This document shows positions 6,400 through 6,884 of a stretch of DNA of 6,884 nucleotides, one piece after another (positions within the stretch are counted from its first letter, which is position 1; each line of letters starts with the position of its first letter). The stretch lies in assembly GCA_020355105.1 (NCBI GenBank), contig CP070658.1:791519-798402 (forward strand). The letters are read 5' to 3'. The stretch comes from Candidatus Thorarchaeota archaeon. Its GTDB lineage: Archaea; Asgardarchaeota; Thorarchaeia; Thorarchaeales; Thorarchaeaceae. Below the pieces are notes generated by a model. That model had not been told where the DNA came from. It worked only from the letters and a program-made list of their open reading frames with translations, and did no database searches. A program made the position numbers and the translations under genes.

Positions 6400-6723
6400 T
6401 TATTTATCGTTTGTGACTTCTTGTAGAGTCTTCTCGACCTGCTCAGCAGCCAATCCCTCTATGAAGACCGTCTTCTCCTTGGACTTGTGTCCCGACACTA
6501 GACTCACTCTCCTCCCCGAAATGCCCAGAAGTTTGGAGAGTCGTTTCAGTAGTTCTGCATTTGCCTTTCCCTCGCGTGCGGGAGAGGCCAAGTTGACTAC
6601 AAGACTCTCATCATCTAGGCCGATTACGAACTCTCTACTCTTTGACCTCGGTCGAGCAGTTACTCTAAGGAATGCTCCCTCTTCGTTCTCCCAAACAGGG
6701 CCTCGTGGCATGAGGTTAAACAT
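6400..6723 (-). CDS. DUF167 (YggU-like) protein
   Basis: This small soluble protein of the DUF167/YggU family has an alpha/beta fold conserved in bacteria, archaea and eukaryotes but no agreed biochemical role. Seen (numbered from ATG 6723): LRVTARPRSKSREFVIG near 19-35, VVNLASPAREGKANAELL at 42-59, the family core (usually APP-x-GKAN), and VSLVSGHKSKEKTVFIEG near 73-90, the usual SGxxSRxK element with SKEK in place of SRxK. The ATG at 6723 is chosen because GGGAG precedes it by 5 nt and the leader from the TATA-like box would be about 30 nt. An in-frame GTG at 6750 and ATG at 6735 would add 9 or 4 residues but lack clear ribosome sites. Length (107) is at the usual family size. The gene is first in a possible two-gene unit with the OPT transporter and divergent from the gene at the right edge. 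Confidence 0.88.
   Translation of the reverse strand: MFNLMPRGPVWENEEGAFLRVTARPRSKSREFVIGLDDESLVVNLASPAREGKANAELLKRLSKLLGISGRRVSLVSGHKSKEKTVFIEGLAAEQVEKTLQEVTNDK
6401..6408 (-). promoter_or_regulatory. candidate TATA box for the OPT gene
   Basis: GATAAATA on minus, overlapping the last codons of the DUF167 gene, is the only AT-rich box near the OPT gene. A start of transcription about 25 nt downstream (near 6380) would give a leader of about 70 nt carrying the two stems. Read-through from DUF167 is an equally good explanation. Confidence 0.25.
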
Positions 6724-6728
6724 CCGGA

Positions 6729-6733
6729 CTCCC
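6729..6733 (-). promoter_or_regulatory. Shine-Dalgarno site of the DUF167 gene
   Basis: GGGAG on minus, 5 nt before ATG 6723, favours this start over the GTG at 6750 and the ATG at 6735. Confidence 0.5.
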
Positions 6734-6775
6734 ATATGAGTCTGTTTCACTTGTTTTCGAAGGCCGTCAAGAGTT

Positions 6776-6787
6776 CCTTTTTATGGA
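6776..6787. promoter_or_regulatory. candidate bidirectional TATA-like element
   Basis: An AT-rich core (6778-6784), TTTTTAT on plus and ATAAAAA on minus, is flanked by CC and GG so that each strand resembles an archaeal TATA box. Placing transcription about 25 nt away gives leaders of about 30 nt for DUF167 (ATG 6723) and about 33 nt for the plus gene (ATG 6840), a symmetrical and plausible layout. No clear BRE is visible on either side. Confidence 0.4.
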
Positions 6788-6825
6788 AACACTGTTCCTG
6801 TCTTCCAGAAACCTTGCTGAACAAC

Positions 6826-6832
6826 GGAGTGA
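6826..6832 (+). promoter_or_regulatory. Shine-Dalgarno site of the right-edge gene
   Basis: GGAGTGA, 7 nt before ATG 6840, supports a real gene start at the window edge. Confidence 0.5.
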
Positions 6833-6839
6833 ATTAAAC

Positions 6840-6884
6840 ATGAGCGATCCTGTTATGGATGCCTACACACAATGCTACAACGCA
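6840..6884 (+). CDS. start of a plus-strand gene, cut by the window end
   Basis: Fifteen open codons run from ATG 6840 to the last base: MSDPVMDAYTQCYNA. The ribosome site (6826-6832) and a TATA-like box (6778-6784) at sensible distances support a true start, divergent from DUF167. Fifteen residues are too few to name a family; no signal peptide or membrane helix starts within them. Confidence 0.5.
   Translation, partial: MSDPVMDAYTQCYNA

Noticed and set aside
1..6884. tRNA, rRNA, CRISPR array, insertion sequence or attachment site
   Set aside because: I saw no cloverleaf, regular spacer-repeat array, transposase motif or terminal inverted repeats on either strand.

Overview
The window looks archaeal. 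The intergenic gaps are short, Shine-Dalgarno sites are good, TTG starts are frequent, TATA-like boxes sit at bacterial-atypical distances, and the gene set (MoxR/DUF58 pair, stand-alone DHH phosphoesterase, OPT transporter, DUF167) is common in archaea. Base composition is roughly balanced. An Asgard (Thorarchaeota-like) source is my guess from overall flavour, but no marker gene here proves it. The sequence is fully coding apart from two short spacers; I see no RNA genes, mobile elements or CRISPR.

Left part, plus strand (1-4085): a tight four-gene cluster. It holds the C-terminal end of a MoxR-type AAA+ ATPase (cut by the window edge), a DUF58 protein with a vWA metal site, a 468-residue multi-pass membrane protein of no family I recognise with a very basic/acidic C-terminal tail, and a complete DHH/DHHA1 phosphoesterase. 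Gaps are 38 nt, a 4-nt overlap and 23 nt, so co-transcription is very likely. MoxR plus DUF58 usually act as a chaperone-like pair that matures or remodels membrane or metal-dependent complexes. The membrane protein is the natural candidate for their client or anchor. The DHH gene is an unusual passenger.

Middle and right, minus strand (4082-6307): an OPT-family oligopeptide/metal transporter whose reading frame is cut by a single in-frame TAG (4547-4549). The second part resumes with ATG in the same frame and carries the conserved C-terminal OPT motifs. The break lies inside a predicted membrane helix, not at a domain border. It is therefore a nonsense mutation, a sequencing error, a read-through/recoding site, or a real two-piece transporter made by stop-start coupling. 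The transporter and the DHH gene converge and share a CTAG palindrome in which each strand reads TAG as stop.

Far right: a DUF167 (YggU-like) gene on minus lies upstream of the transporter, separated by a 92-nt leader with several possible hairpins. A short spacer (6724-6839) holds a TATA-like element that could serve both DUF167 and a plus-strand gene, of which only the first 15 codons are inside the window.
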